Below are positions 33,460-45,211 of a stretch of DNA of 64,000 nt, piece by piece (position 1 is the first letter of the stretch; every line of letters starts with the position of its first letter). The notes below the pieces were generated by a model. That model was not told where the DNA came from and did not search any database. It saw only the letters and a program-made list of their open reading frames with translations. This DNA comes from Adiantum capillus-veneris (taxonomy: Eukaryota > Streptophyta > Polypodiopsida > Polypodiales > Pteridaceae), in NCBI GenBank assembly GCA_014529385.2, contig CM043958.1:149738793-149802792 (forward strand), in the 5' to 3' direction. The position numbers were made by a program, and so were the translations under genes.

Positions 33460-34318
33460 GGGGTAAGGAGGACACTTGTCCAAAGACTACCCATGTGCTT
33501 GAAATGCATGGTGCATGTGATTGGCTAGGGGGAGAGGGGTTCAATGAGCTTCAGGCTTGAGCAAAAGGAGGGCTCGCCCAAAGCAAGAAAGGGGTATGCT
33601 TGGGGGGGTAGACACCTCTCACACACTCATTTTTCAAGTATTCTCACTTGGTGAAAGTAGAGGAACTCCATCTCCTTCTCCAAGCTTATTGAGAAGTGAG
33701 AGCCTACACCAACACTCTTGGCTATGGAATGCAAATCCAACCAAGAGCCATGCTTCAATGCTTAAGCTTGTCATCTTCTCCATCTTCATTACTATGCTAT
33801 TATGTATGCTAGCATGAAGAGTGATGATAAGTGAGGAACTATTCTTTCTCCTATGGAATGTTTCTTCTTCCTCTTCTCTACCCTCATTCTCGCTAGCTTA
33901 CTCCATCTTCGAAGGTGTTTGAGGCCTTGGGACTGAGGCTTGGGATAGTTAATGCTTTCTACAAAGTTTACGTTATTCTCGTGATGCATGAAGCTTTCCA
34001 TCTTCATTGCATCACCTAGGTCACAAGGAACACAAAGATTGTATTGTATCAAGTCTCTCTTTATGGGAGAAACTATAATACAAATGCCTATTGGAGGGGG
34101 GTCTGGCTCCAGATAAATCCGGTCCTCAACTGTTGTCATGTTCTCTAAACTCTCTCTGTTGCAAAAGTATTGTTCATGCCAAGTTAACTAACTACCATGT
34201 TTAAGTTGCTACCATCAATTAAGTTCTCCCGCTATGCTCACAAAGTAATCTCACAAAAGTGATTTTCCTAATTTCCTCATTCCGCTACTCTCAAAGTTCA
34301 TAGGCCATTTCCATTACA
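32031..34318 (+). repeat. 3' LTR of element A
   Basis: Starts TGTCATAAAATC and ends CCATTTCCATTACA. Its length is 2,288 bp, of which about 656 bp are the Mutator-type insertion and its duplicated target. Removing these leaves about 1.63 kb, close to the 1,713-bp 5' LTR of element B. GGTGCTTGTCGTGCTTG subrepeats lie at 32995-33150 and a (CT)n tract at about 33410-33456. Confidence 0.85.
32126..32771 (+). mobile_element. Non-autonomous Mutator-like insertion (646 bp)
   Basis: The 10-bp sequence GGGTTAGAAT occurs at 32116-32125 and 32772-32781, directly flanking the insert. The undisturbed sequence (GGGTTAGAATATAG) is present once in element B. Inverted ends read CCTAGGGGATTCAC and, reverse-complemented, CCGGGGGATTCAC. 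A 9-10-bp target duplication is characteristic of Mutator-like elements. No transposase frame is present. Confidence 0.75.
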
Positions 34319-34456
34319 AATGTTTTGTTACAGGTGATCTCTCTAAGAAGTTGATTGCCGAAAATGAAGCTAGATCCACGAATTCAACGACCAAAAATTC
34401 TAAAGAAGAAAGAATGCGAAGGTTGCTTACATTGCGTGTGCCTCTCCCTCTTCTGC

Positions 34457-34457
<1 letters not shown>

Positions 34458-34506
<49 letters not shown>

Positions 34507-34600
34507 GCGTGTGCGTGTGCGTGTGCGTGTGCGTGTGCGTGTGCGTGTGCGTGTGCGTGTGCGCGTGCGTGCGTGTGTGTGTGCGCGCGCGCGCATGCGC
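34458..34600 (+). repeat. (TG)n/(TGTGCG)n microsatellite
   Basis: Pure TG to about 34500, then a TGTGCG hexamer array to about 34560, then GC/TG mixtures. Confidence 0.95.
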
Positions 34601-37410
34601 CTTTTCTTATGGTCATAGCACCACCCACTTGACAAGAGCTTGATGGACTAAATGATGGTGCATTAGAAAGTCAGATTAATCTTTGGGAGTGACACTAAGG
34701 CAAGATCAATATCCAAGCATGGCACGCCACGATTACACGTAGCGGGATTATCATGGATTAAAAAAGACAGATTTATAAGCATTTGGAAGAATGGGAAATG
34801 AAGATCTACTCTTATGGAACGAGAGTAATCACCTAGTTGGGAACGTGTTTAGACTCATTGTAGAAAATTGTTTGAGACTTTGTATTAAGAATACAATTTT
34901 GAACTAGCATGATCTTGTTTGGACTTGTTTAGGTATTTTCTAAACTTTTTTGATATTGATTAAACTTGTTTGGATCTAATCGGAGCCTTCTATGCACATG
35001 GGCAAGAGTCTAAAAAAATATAGTTGTGAAAGAGTTACTAATTATGTGTTGTGTCAGATAAGAGGCTTTGTACCGTACATATGTGGAAGAGTTGAAATTA
35101 TTTTGTAAGAATAGGCACGTCTGAGTATTTTACAATTATGTATTGATGAATTATGAGGGAGCTTTATGTATTGATGTTTACCTGGATAGATCTATGAGTT
35201 TTGCATATGTTGCATTTGTGCATATGTGACATTGGCATGGCATCATGTCGCATTTGTGCATATGTGACATTGGCATGGCATCATGTTGCATTTGTGAAGA
35301 ATTTGTGTAACTCTACTGCATCAAGGGTTGAAGCTTGGATGAGATAAACTATATGAGTGGTGTTAGTGCGTCAAGACATCTATGAGTGGTCGATCGGTGA
35401 GATCTCATTATGGTGACTAAAAAGGTCGATATTCTAGAACATTAAGAGATCTGAAACAGATGAGATGACTAGATTGTGGAATTGAATTTTGTGGAGATGC
35501 ATGCTAGAGAGTGTGATGTCTAATCCGGATGGTCATTAGCTTCTATGCATGAAGTGAGTGTCTGCTCAAGAATCACATTTCTTTTTGTAAGTGTAATTAG
35601 GGCAATTGACTCTTTCAGAAAGAGGGGGGGGCGGGGGGATGTCACAACTTGATGATGTGGCATATTGGCGAAGAGAGGATAGAGTCAAACCCAAGTGCAC
35701 CAAAAAGGCACATCAATCTATGAGCATGACAACCCACAATTTACGCCAAAAAATGCACCACAAAACGCAAGGCAGTGATGTGGTAGCAAAGGCATCACTT
35801 TTTGAAAACACCTACTTTTAGACCTTTTGAGAGCAGCCATTTTGAAAGCTATTTTTAACTTTTGAGCACTTGTAAAATCAAGAGGTTGAGAACCTGCAGT
35901 TCCTAGCACCAATTGTATCAAAGAAGATCAATAATAAAAATATATTACAAGCCTCAAGGTGCATCTAGCTATTATTATTATCTAGTTTTTTCTAGCTATT
36001 ATTTTTTTGCCCCTCCGGTTGTGTATATAACTAACCTCTTTGTTGTGGCTCAAGAGGATGGCTTGTCTCGTATAAAGTGTGACAAAACGGTGATGTGGCA
36101 CTGACCACCAACTAGAGTAGATGAGGATGCATCTACGTAACGAGGCAATTGAGAGCCAAAAGCAAAAGACCAACTCTACGAATAGCTAGGCATATACATT
36201 TTTATGTTGGATAGCTTTATTGGGTAAAGGAAAATTTTAACTTGCTTTTCGTAAAGGCCAAGTGCCCATAAATACAAGGCATGGCCCCATTTGTAAGGCA
36301 GAGATAGGTGTGTGATCATTGAGATGCTCAACCTATTGATAAAGAAATACTACTAGGGGAAACTCTATCTAAAGAAGGATGTTGCCTTATCTATCTCATC
36401 TACAAGTTCAAAGTGTTGATTCTCTGTTTAGTATCGCTTGCATTGCTTGGTTTTTAGTGCAAGATTGAATCATCCGACCGACAGGTGGTTACAATGACCA
36501 AGGGTAGCAGTTGGCCGTTATGAAAGCACATGAAGAAGCATATGTAAACATGAAAAATCATCTAAAAACCAATTCATTGCCTAAATAGTTTGTTGTTTGC
36601 TTTAAAATGTCTTAAAAGCACACTTTTTGAGATGCTTTCTCGTGTTTAAGAGACCTCCTAAGAATTTGGACATGTTACAAAAGGCAACATTTTTTATTTT
36701 TTTTCCATAAAGGGCGAGAGCAGATTTGTAACTATTGACCGAACAATACCCTTTGCGGTAGCTTTTTGTAATTACGCTCCTTCTTCAAAAGGCAACATTG
36801 ATCCTTTTAATGAGCCCTACGTATTGACTCAAAACGATTTTGATTCTGACTACCTCAAACGATTAGGGCTTTCAATAGCAGATTAAGCTTTGCAAAAAAT
36901 TTCAGCATGTGCAATTGATATTCTTTGATGATCTTATTATTTGTACATATATAACACGTAATATAATTTAGGAAGATGGGTTTCTAAGTATTTCGAAGCA
37001 TGAGAGATGGAATTTGCAATCTCCCCCTATGGATACAATCAGAATTGTTTGTTTGAAAGAATATTGTTTGAGCTAGTCTAATTTGTTTAGACTTGTTTGG
37101 ATACTGTGTGGACTTGTTTGGGTCTCACTAGAATATGTTGACGTTGTTTTCAGCTTGTTTGACCTTAATTGAGATATGGAATGAATATGAATAAATGCTG
37201 ACATGGTATGGCCGATGGCATGTGTCCATCATGCTATGAATTGGATGCTCACTATGATGGCTCTCCACCATAGAATTTGGATGGATGACCGCATCCAAAG
37301 AGACATCGGTTGTGAGCTTTCCCTTTGATGAGATAGAATGTCATTTTCATAGACATTGACATACTTTCGAAATTGTTGGGGGTACGAAATTTTGACCATC
37401 TATATCTATA
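34601..37410 (+). other. No gene recognised; small tandem repeat at 35211-35296
   Basis: Anonymous AT-rich DNA. TGCATTTGTGCATATGTGAC begins a 38-bp unit present about 2.3 times (35211, 35249, 35287). A phrase at 36090-36175 (GATGTGGCAC...AACTAGAG...GAGGATGCATC) recurs at 37868 and 38537. No frame with recognisable domains. Confidence 0.45.
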
Positions 37411-37521
37411 TCTATATTATTATAATGGGGGTAGGGATCCCCCCTCCCCCAAAACACGTGTCGCAAGCACGTTTATCTAGGCATTGTGCCCTACAGTCTA
37501 ACGTCATAGGTGACCTGCATT

Positions 37522-37560
<39 letters not shown>

Positions 37561-37585
37561 CATTGAAGGCATCCGGCCAGACTAG
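37411..37585 (+). mobile_element. Short Helitron-like element with (GA)n
   Basis: Starts TCTATATTATTATAATGGGG after an A. It holds the CACGTGTCGCAAGCAC and GTGCCCTACAG blocks shared with 25987, then (GA)n at 37524-37558, and ends ATCCGGCCAGACTAG. The base after CTAG is C rather than the expected T. No coding capacity. Confidence 0.5.
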
Positions 37586-37714
37586 CTAGAATGAATAATA
37601 TCCAAAAGCAAGCGAGATGTATATCGTGAACTTCATTTTCATGGATTCACATTGCACATGAACCCTTTGATTTTATTGTATCGGTGAATTATAGAGTGTG
37701 ACGCATAAAATCTT

Positions 37715-38681
37715 TGAATTGCAATGTGATGCATGGAGCATAAGCATTGTTGTGTGTGGCATGCTAATAGTTCACATTTAACTTTGGAGCTATGTTGCAA
37801 TATGCAATGTAATCATGATTACTCTTCTTTGAGATATGGACGGGTATGTGACAAGCTGTTAATGTGGTACTAGCCACCAACTAGAGCACATGAGGATGCA
37901 TCACACATGATAGCTGAGAAATGGAAGCAAAAGACTTGAGTGGCCTAAAAATTCCACCGCAAATCGTGGGCAGTAACCGCGCGACGGCTTTATCTACTTG
38001 CTATCATTCGGATTTTCCAACATATACTTTTTGTCAAGATCAAGAATTGGAAAGGGACACGAGCAGATAATACCCTTTCGTTTACAGGAAAAGTAGGTTC
38101 CTTCACTGTCTAGAAATCCAAATTTAACAAAATCAATCCTCTACGCTTAACCTAGAATGGAGCCTATTGTCTAGCCTCTGTTATGCACCCAAGCTATGAT
38201 TCTTTGTAAGGAAAGAGCTCAATAGACAATATCCCTTTGCCCTAAGATCCATCTCTCTCATTGACAACATGTTTGTTGAAAACACCACCCTCATCAATCA
38301 ATATGTTGTGCCGGTTGAGATGAATCATGCAAAAATTGGCACCCAAATGGCCAATCCTCTACGCTTAACCTAGAATCGAGTCTATTGTGAATTGCAATGT
38401 GATGCATGGAACATAAGCATTGTTTTGTGCGGCATGCTAATGGTTTACATTTAACTTTGGAGCTATGTTGCAATACGCACGTGTAATCAAGGATGATTAC
38501 TCTTCTTTTTTGAGAGACGGGTATGTGACAAGTTGTTGACGTGGCACTAGCCGCCATCGACTAGAGCACATGAGGATGCATCACATGTGGCAGCCGAGAA
38601 ATGGAAGCAAAAGACTTCGAGTGGCCTGAAAATTCAATTGCGAATCGTGGGCAGCAACTGCGCGACAGCTTTATCTACTCT
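37715..38681 (+). repeat. Direct repeat of ~290 bp (37715-38006 and 38389-38681)
   Basis: Both copies run from AATTGCAATGTGATGCATGG through AACTTTGGAGCTATGTTGCA to GACGGCTTTATCTACT / GACAGCTTTATCTACT, with an offset of about 674 bp. A smaller duplicated phrase (TCCTCTACGCTTAACCTAGA) occurs at 38143 and 38354. Confidence 0.8.
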
Positions 38682-38859
38682 ACTACTTGGTGCAAGCCAA
38701 TAAAATAAGATTTGTGTCTTTCTTTTACAAGAAAATAATCAATCTTCTGTGAAAATGAAAATAGTTCTCAAGATCTATATACAAAATATTGCAATGGCCT
38801 TTGGAGGGGCAATTCTTTTGAATGTCCAAACACTTGAATATCAAACACACTGGACTGAG

Positions 38860-38862
<3 letters not shown>

Positions 38863-38910
<48 letters not shown>
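38863..38910 (+). repeat. (CT)n microsatellite
   Basis: About 24 CT units. Frames across it are artefacts. Confidence 0.95.
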
Positions 38911-38914
<4 letters not shown>

Positions 38915-41900
38915 CCTTCCTTCGTACCCATAATACACAAGCATGGAGTTGATAAGCTTTTCTTGGATTGAGTAAGTACATGGCACCAATCAGTGTGCGC
39001 TTAATTGGGTAATGATGAAAAAAAAACAAACAAAAGACAGCTTTCCACTGCTCCTCTAGTTCCCTACACCATCTGTGTTGGTCGTGTGCACCATCTCCAT
39101 CGGTTGTGTGCACCACCTTCACCCACCTCTATGTGCCCGTCCCACAGGCCTGCACCACCAATAAAACCATATATATCCACCTCTGCTAGAATCTCTCAAA
39201 ACGGGAAAACAAGTAGTTCTACCGCAGTTTCACCCAACTGGGAGGACAGAGTGACCCCTTGCCACATATGAGTGCAGTTCTTTTCAGTACAGTCTTCTCA
39301 TCTACCTTAAGGTCCTTGCATGGGGGCAAGGCATTGCAAGCAAATGAAACTACTACACACATTTTTTATTGTCCCCATTCATGACCATCTGCACCTCGAA
39401 TCCCTCTCGAACGTTGTTGAGCTTATAGTGCCTCCTCTGTAGTTCTGGAATCTGGTTCCCTTGGTCTGTGTTGTCTCCAACATCACCACCACAAACGTCC
39501 TCCCCCTATTGTGTTAGCACCCCAATCTTGCTGCCAGTTAGGACTGGTTGCCCCTTGAACCCTCACCCCGCTTGCCCTACCCCTTCCTCTGGAAAACTAT
39601 GGTACTCTACAATATTGTACAACAATAACGACTCCAACAAGTGCAGGTGAAGTTTCCATGGATGCTTGGGTGGCAAGGTGAATCTTAGGTGATCCATAAT
39701 AGTGGGTGATCATCTTCGCTTGTTTCATGCACACATAAACTGTTGTGAAAGAAAATAACATATGTGAAACAGCCTACATGCTAGAACACAGTTGAATCCA
39801 CCCCAATATACACACATTAATGACTCCATGTCGCCTTGGAAAAAATTTGCCTACCTTTTCTCTATGATAAATATTGTACGTGATAGAGTGTACCATAGCC
39901 AAGACGATTCAATTCTCAAAGGAACCGTCCTTGATTTGCTCTTGTAAATGTTTGTTCAATTCTCAGAGGTCTGTTCTAATGCTACTGAAATAGATTCAAT
40001 TCTCAAAGGAACCATCCTTGATTTGCTCTTGTAAATGTTTATCGGTTTTTTCAAGACAAGCTCTAAAGGTAGTTGAGATTTTGCAATTGTAGCCAAGTAA
40101 AGATACGCTGAACCCCAAATTTCTGTGAACACTTCAATGCATTGGCCATTTGTGGCCCTCACGTCATGGAATCTAAGAGGCAGTTCACAAGGTTATAGAT
40201 TGGAAATGAAAATAGAGGCAATTTAAGTTCACTTGGTGTGAAAAAACAACGAGAACATGAGCATTTGAGTATTAAGATTGTTTAAAAGGCTATTTTTAAC
40301 CAAAAAGAGAGCACATGAGCATTTATTTAGATTGTTTCAAAAGGCTGTTTTTAACCAAAAAGAGAGCGTGCAGGCTAGACCATTTTTATCGTTTCTGTGG
40401 TTGCCCAGCTTCCACTTCACCCCCAAGAGGTGGAGTGGGAAGGGTAGCTAGCTAGTTCACACCTAGCAACCGGCAATAGGACCCGCAACCAACCATGGAA
40501 ACATTTTAAGTTTGCAACTAGTTGCCAACTTATTGGCAGAGAGGCATTTATGTAAAGTGGACCTTATGCGAGCAACTCTGTAGAAACGTTGAAGCTTGCG
40601 GGCATGAATCATGCGTGCCACAAATCATGCGAGTGTGTAACTTTTTTTAATAAATATGAGGCAAGGAGCTATCTGTGGCCACTCATGTTTGCGCAAGGGG
40701 CTAGCGAGAGCTCCTAGCCCCATTTTAATTCAGCATTGCTCTATCAACGTATTCATTATTTTAGAGTTTTACACAATATTGCATTATCACAATGTTACAC
40801 ATAAAATACACAACATAAGAAAGCCCAAGTTTTAGATGTAGATCACAAATGAGTCCAAGTTCCTAAGTTAAGGTTCTTTTGACAATACAAACCTAGAGGC
40901 CTCAAATATGCCTGCTTGCCATATAGTTCCCGCATTCATAGTGACAGACATAGTGCCTAAGTTGTAAGTACTCGACATGTACAAAAGAAGGGGTTGTTAG
41001 TTATCTATAGCCCCATGCATCATCGCGTGGGTTAACTCATAGCAAAATGGCAAGCATCAATGAATCGAGTAGCTCCATGCTTTAGAATAACACAAAATAG
41101 TAGTAGAGCAATGCTTATTCTCGGTGTCCAAGAATTTGTTGCAAACTATTCCCTTCCTCACGAGACAATATTGGACATAGATAACCATAGTGGACACATA
41201 TATGTACTCTACTTCCATGCATTCTCTCACTCCTTTGGAGATAAATGCTTGCCCCTAGTGGATAGACATGTCAAAAGGCCATGTTCATGCCTTCAAACAG
41301 AGCTACGGGAAGCGATGTTGATGGATATTGTAGTGATAAATTGTATTTTGAACTGTATTGAAGTGAAAATATTCTTGGTAAGATGCACTAACTTCTCACA
41401 AAGAGAAGTAGACAGTTAATGAGTCTAGTCTTGTTGAAGAGGGGGATCTAGAGCTTGATAAGTTGTAGCTACCTCTTCCATAGACATGCTATGCCCTCGC
41501 TATGCCACAATCTTACTCTATTTTGCTTCATTATCGTAGTAACTCCTCGCATAGTCGTTGCTAGAAAGAGATTTTCTTTCGTCTAATAATGGGTGTGCAA
41601 CCATTTGGCTTATATCCCCATTTTCGAGCTGATGACTCAAGCACGCTTTGATGAAACTTTGCACATTCATGATGGTAGGACCATTTTATGGGTTAGTAAC
41701 CTCATCCTTTTGAATTTTCTCTTTGATGAATCACACATGTCTTCCTTTGTTGTGCCTCAATGGGACCTTTACATAGAGGATCATGTTCAAGATGTCATTC
41801 ATTTTGCATACTCAACCTTGAAAAAATCTTGCTGGCTCTTATTTATAACCGTCTCTACAAAGATTAATAAGCACAACATCAAGAGAATACATAGAACAAC

Positions 41901-42171
41901 ATGGGTAGATGCCCATTCTTAGTTCGCTCGCGAAATCTCGCTCGGGGCTATGGTAAGAGTCAAGACTCCATTAATGAAAACACAAAAAGTTCCTTGCAAA
42001 AAACCCTTGTGTACAAGGAGAGTCTTTCTTTTGATACAACCTCAACACATGCATGTCAATCAAGGCAATCTAAGTGCTGCAAAAGCCACAGAGTGCATTT
42101 ATAGCTACAATCATGCATCTACTATAACCATGTCAGGCATACAGATAAGGGCCTGCAAAGCAATACAATTC
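38911..42171 (+). other. No gene recognised; two short tandem duplications
   Basis: A ~48-bp segment (GATTCAATTCTCAAAGGAAC...) is repeated at 39906 and 39993. A ~56-bp segment (GAGCATTT...CCAAAAAGAGAGC) is repeated within 40261-40372. Open frames at 41060-41419 and 41593-41922 (119 and 109 codons) have no recognisable motif. The right end is the 3' flank of the receptor kinase. Confidence 0.4.
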
Positions 42172-44079
42172 TCACCTTGCCTTATCAGAGTGACAAAACA
42201 ATTGGTAACTACTGCTGCCAGACAGACACGTAGAAGTACATGCACTCTTGTTGAAATCGCTCAAGGTTATTGTATAGGGAGGTGGACGATCAGGCATAAC
42301 GGGCAAAGGCTGGTCGGTTTCCATGAGTCGTAAAACTTGATCTATAGTCGGCCTAAAGGCTACCTGGGGATGTGAACACAGTAATGCTATGTGAACATAC
42401 CTCTCCACAACCTCAAGCGGCCCTAGATTGTCCATATGAGGATCTAACACATCCAATATTCTACCCTCCTTGATATGAGGCCACGCCCAGTCAGCAATGA
42501 GAATCGGGTCCCTCAAGCTGTCAGACAGAGTGATCATCTTTTGCCTTGTAAAAAGTTCTAGTAGAAGCACCCCAAGGCTATAGACATCACTCTTTTCATT
42601 AAGTTTTCCATAGAGCACATACTCAGGTGCGACATAGCCATGAGTCCCTGCCACTCGAGTAGTGACATGGGTGGCGCCCTCTGGTGTAAACCTGGCAAGC
42701 CCAAAATCCGCAACCCGTGCATTCCACTGAGCATCCAGTAAGATGTTGCTGCTCTTGATGTCTCTGTGGATGATCATCGGCTGCACCTCCTGGTGAAGAT
42801 ACACCAAACCTTTCACTATCCCAATGGCTATATTCTGCCTTGTGGGCCAATCAAGCAAGGTGTTCTTGGTGAAGAGATGGCTGTAAAGGCATCCATTTGG
42901 CATGTAGTCATACACTATGATCCGCTGATGTCCGCTTGGATCTAATCTGTCGACACAGCAACCTAGCACTGACACTAGGTTGCGATGTTTCACACTACTT
43001 ATCACCTCCACTTCATGAAAAAAGTCATCATCTCCCGCAAGAGTGCAATTCTTAAACTTCTTCATTGCCACCTGTTTCCCGTCGGCAAGCACACCCTTGT
43101 ACACACTTCCAAAACCACCACACCCTAACAAATTGCTGGACGCAAAATTGTTCGTGGCTGCCTTGATTTCATTTAATGTGTACCATTGGAGATTGCTATT
43201 GGACTTTGCCAACTTCTCTTTACGAGTACTGAGATCTAGTTTGCTGGCGGCAACTTTACGCATCCGATGTCGAACGTAAAATGAAAGTGCCAAACCTAAA
43301 CATAACACAAGTGTCACTATTGCTCCCGCTGAGCCAAAAATGAACTTAGTATGGGTGACCTTATGATGTTTGTGCAGCACAAGGTTCCAAAGGCAGCTTG
43401 CAACACCCGTCCTCAATTCTGTAGTCGCCATCGAAGATGCCCCATAGATTTGTAGAAGGTCTTGGCAGCTGTTGATGGTATCATTTGTGTTCCCAGCAGT
43501 CAAGTAGTTATAAGAAGCTTCTACTATTGCTTTTGTGCAGCCTGAACAGCTACTTAGCCATTCTAGAGAAGCATTCACACATCTAGCAGAAATGTCAGAC
43601 ATAACATTCGTCGGCACAACTTTTTCCAGCGTTTGCACTGTGGTGATGTTTTTGCAGTTATCTGATGCTTGTGCTAGAGAGGCGGTCGTGAAATTGCACT
43701 CAGAACGAGCATCTATACGGTGACCAAGTGCACTGAGCTTGTTGTCAAACGCATCCCAGCAGGTATTTGCAGCTGCGATGGGCACCCAAAAGTGTCCGGT
43801 TTGAGCTAAATACTCCACCATCACAAAGTGTAAAGCTTGTACATAGCAGGTACATCTGTAGGTGTTGTTTTTTGAGTCTTTGACCTCTTTGTGGATGGAG
43901 ACTAGCATATCAAGCAGCGTAAAATTCAAAGGACAGGATGGTGTTGTTGTCGATAATGCAGCCGTATGCAGAAGAGAAAGGGCTGATGTTTGTAGCATGA
44001 TACTGAAAGACCATACAAAGACAAATCCATTGAGGATAACCAAAGCCAAGCAAGTCATCCTAGCTTTTCCAGCATGCAC
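42172..44079 (-). CDS. SPARK-domain receptor-like protein kinase (At1g11050/RKF3-type), 635 aa
   Basis: Intact single-exon frame. Residues 8-35 form a signal peptide (translation may start at Met8, which gives a cleaner signal). Residues 49-230 are a Cys-rich extracellular domain with N-glycosylation sequons; CPLNFTLL, RCTCYV, CWDAF and CSGCTKAI fit the SPARK domain. Residues 246-269 span the membrane. The kinase domain is about 315-590: glycine loop GCGGFGSVYKG (319-329), VAMKK with Lys340, Glu356, HRDIKSSN (438-445), DFG (458-460) and APE (484-486). All catalytic residues are present and the loop is RD-type, so it should be active. The C-terminal tail is Ser/Cys-rich. A TTGACC W-box-like site at 44114-44119 lies just upstream. 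Ligand unknown. This is the only convincing host gene here. Confidence 0.92.
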   Translation of the reverse strand: MHAGKARMTCLALVILNGFVFVWSFSIMLQTSALSLLHTAALSTTTPSCPLNFTLLDMLVSIHKEVKDSKNNTYRCTCYVQALHFVMVEYLAQTGHFWVPIAAANTCWDAFDNKLSALGHRIDARSECNFTTASLAQASDNCKNITTVQTLEKVVPTNVMSDISARCVNASLEWLSSCSGCTKAIVEASYNYLTAGNTNDTINSCQDLLQIYGASSMATTELRTGVASCLWNLVLHKHHKVTHTKFIFGSAGAIVTLVLCLGLALSFYVRHRMRKVAASKLDLSTRKEKLAKSNSNLQWYTLNEIKAATNNFASSNLLGCGGFGSVYKGVLADGKQVAMKKFKNCTLAGDDDFFHEVEVISSVKHRNLVSVLGCCVDRLDPSGHQRIIVYDYMPNGCLYSHLFTKNTLLDWPTRQNIAIGIVKGLVYLHQEVQPMIIHRDIKSSNILLDAQWNARVADFGLARFTPEGATHVTTRVAGTHGYVAPEYVLYGKLNEKSDVYSLGVLLLELFTRQKMITLSDSLRDPILIADWAWPHIKEGRILDVLDPHMDNLGPLEVVERYVHIALLCSHPQVAFRPTIDQVLRLMETDQPLPVMPDRPPPYTITLSDFNKSACTSTCLSGSSSYQLFCHSDKAR

Positions 44080-44603
44080 TACTTGTCAAAACTGAGGCCA
44101 AATAAAAGCTATGTTGACCAACTGGCATGACAGAAGGGGCCACAATTTGAGCTTCTTCCTAGTCTTAAACCTCAGAGGCGGCATGTCTGTAGAATGCCTT
44201 GACGGAATGCAATTCCAAGGAAATTAAACTGGAAAGACCTCAGCTACTAAACTACCCATAAGGTCGCTTAATAACACCTAACTGACCTGATGGAGGCAGC
44301 TTGCCTCTTCCCTCAAGTGACAAGATGGACATGGTTCTGGTTAGGTAGCTCCATACTGAGGATAACAGCAAACACCTCTTCCCTCACTCACTTTTGCACT
44401 CACACATCTACAACATGGCCCATCACCTCCTTTCAACATGCCTTTGCCCAATAGTGAACGCACTGTGAGCATAAAGAAGGTGCAGGGAACATACCTCAAA
44501 AGGACGCAGCTTCGCACTCACGGGGCATCTTTGCGCCTGATTGTGGCGAACATCATTCACGGATCAATTCCTCTCTCGATGATCTTGCTTTTTTCTTATC
44601 CTA
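44080..44603 (-). promoter_or_regulatory. Upstream region of the receptor kinase gene
   Basis: No other gene was found between the kinase start and the Helitron end at 44604. On the minus strand it contains an A/T-rich TTTTATTT stretch close to the start codon and the inverted W-box pair TTGACC/TTGGTCAA. Promoter function is inference. Confidence 0.4.
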
Positions 44604-44699
44604 CTAGCTCGCGCGACCCGCCTACCGGCGGGTCTCGCTCGCTCTTACCATCGGCCATGTTGTCGGTATGCAAGCAAAAGTGGTTGCATCTCCGAGGAA

Positions 44700-45000
44700 T
44701 AGGGGAAACCCCATGCTTGCCTCCATTCCATGGACCTCCCCAAGTTATGCATATAATCCCCCCAATAGGTGCATTGCAAGAGATGACATCCGGAGAGGAA
44801 GCTCCTCAAACACTTTGTGTGCCTTATGAAGTGCATCACATTTGGCATACATGACAACCAAGGCACCCACAAAGCAACAAACAATCTCCCTCCCTGACCT
44901 TGTTGGACATATCCTGCAATCAATGCACTCAATGAGACAACATTGCATCTGGAGAAACACCCTCAATTTTCATCTGTTGAAAACAACCCAAGTGTGGATA
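44700..45000 (-). pseudogene. Captured pentatricopeptide repeat (PPR) gene fragment
   Basis: Minus-strand frames read FVGALVVMYAKCDALHKAHK then VFEELPLR. This is the diagnostic A-L-V-x-M-Y-A-K-C-G ... A-x-x-V-F-[DE]-x-M-P pattern of plant PLS-class PPR proteins. GVSPDAMLSH upstream and DVISCNAPIGG in the next frame are the matching positions of adjacent repeats. Frameshifts and stops break it, and a short tandem duplication of the CFQ-M-I-EGV segment is present. PPR proteins bind organellar RNA, but this remnant is not functional. It lies wholly inside the Helitron. Confidence 0.8.
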
Positions 45001-45160
45001 AGACACCCTCGATTCGCATCCACTGAAAACAACCCAAAGCTCGTTGTCCCCTTATCCAATGTTCAATCCCTCATCTTGAGCGTTTGGTAGCTAGTGGCGA
45101 CTGGACTCCCATCTAATACGGCATATGAAGGATTGCTGCCAAGCTAGTGTTTAACGGAAT

Positions 45161-45162
<2 letters not shown>

Positions 45163-45209
<47 letters not shown>
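45163..45209 (+). repeat. (CT)n microsatellite inside the PPR Helitron
   Basis: About 23 CT units. Confidence 0.95.

Positions 45210-45211
<2 letters not shown>

Larger units (their letters stand above)
28450..34318 (+). mobile_element. Chromovirus element A (Ty3/gypsy), internally deleted
   Basis: It has a left-truncated 5' LTR (28450-29741), a leader, partial gag, an integrase C-terminus with chromodomain, and a 3' LTR (32031-34318). About 3.4 kb corresponding to protease through integrase core of element B is missing. It carries two nested insertions, a MITE-like element (31392-31840) and a Mutator-type element (32126-32771). The sequence after the 3' LTR (AATGT...) has no matching partner because the start of the 5' LTR is lost. 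Confidence 0.85.

Noticed and set aside
34321-34460. Possible host exon after TTGTTACAG at the edge of element A
   Set aside because: About 35 open codons after a splice-acceptor-like site, but no partner exon, no recognised domain, and the frame runs straight into a (TG)n microsatellite.
35211-35296. 38-bp repeats resembling a CRISPR or telomeric array
   Set aside because: Only about 2.3 perfect tandem copies and no spacers; a simple duplication.
42623-43723. Other frames overlapping the receptor kinase
   Set aside because: Shadow frames of a gene whose own frame has complete, ordered kinase motifs.
44438-44854. 138-codon plus-strand frame
   Set aside because: It crosses the Helitron 3' boundary at 44604 and is antisense to the PPR fragment, so it cannot be a conserved gene.
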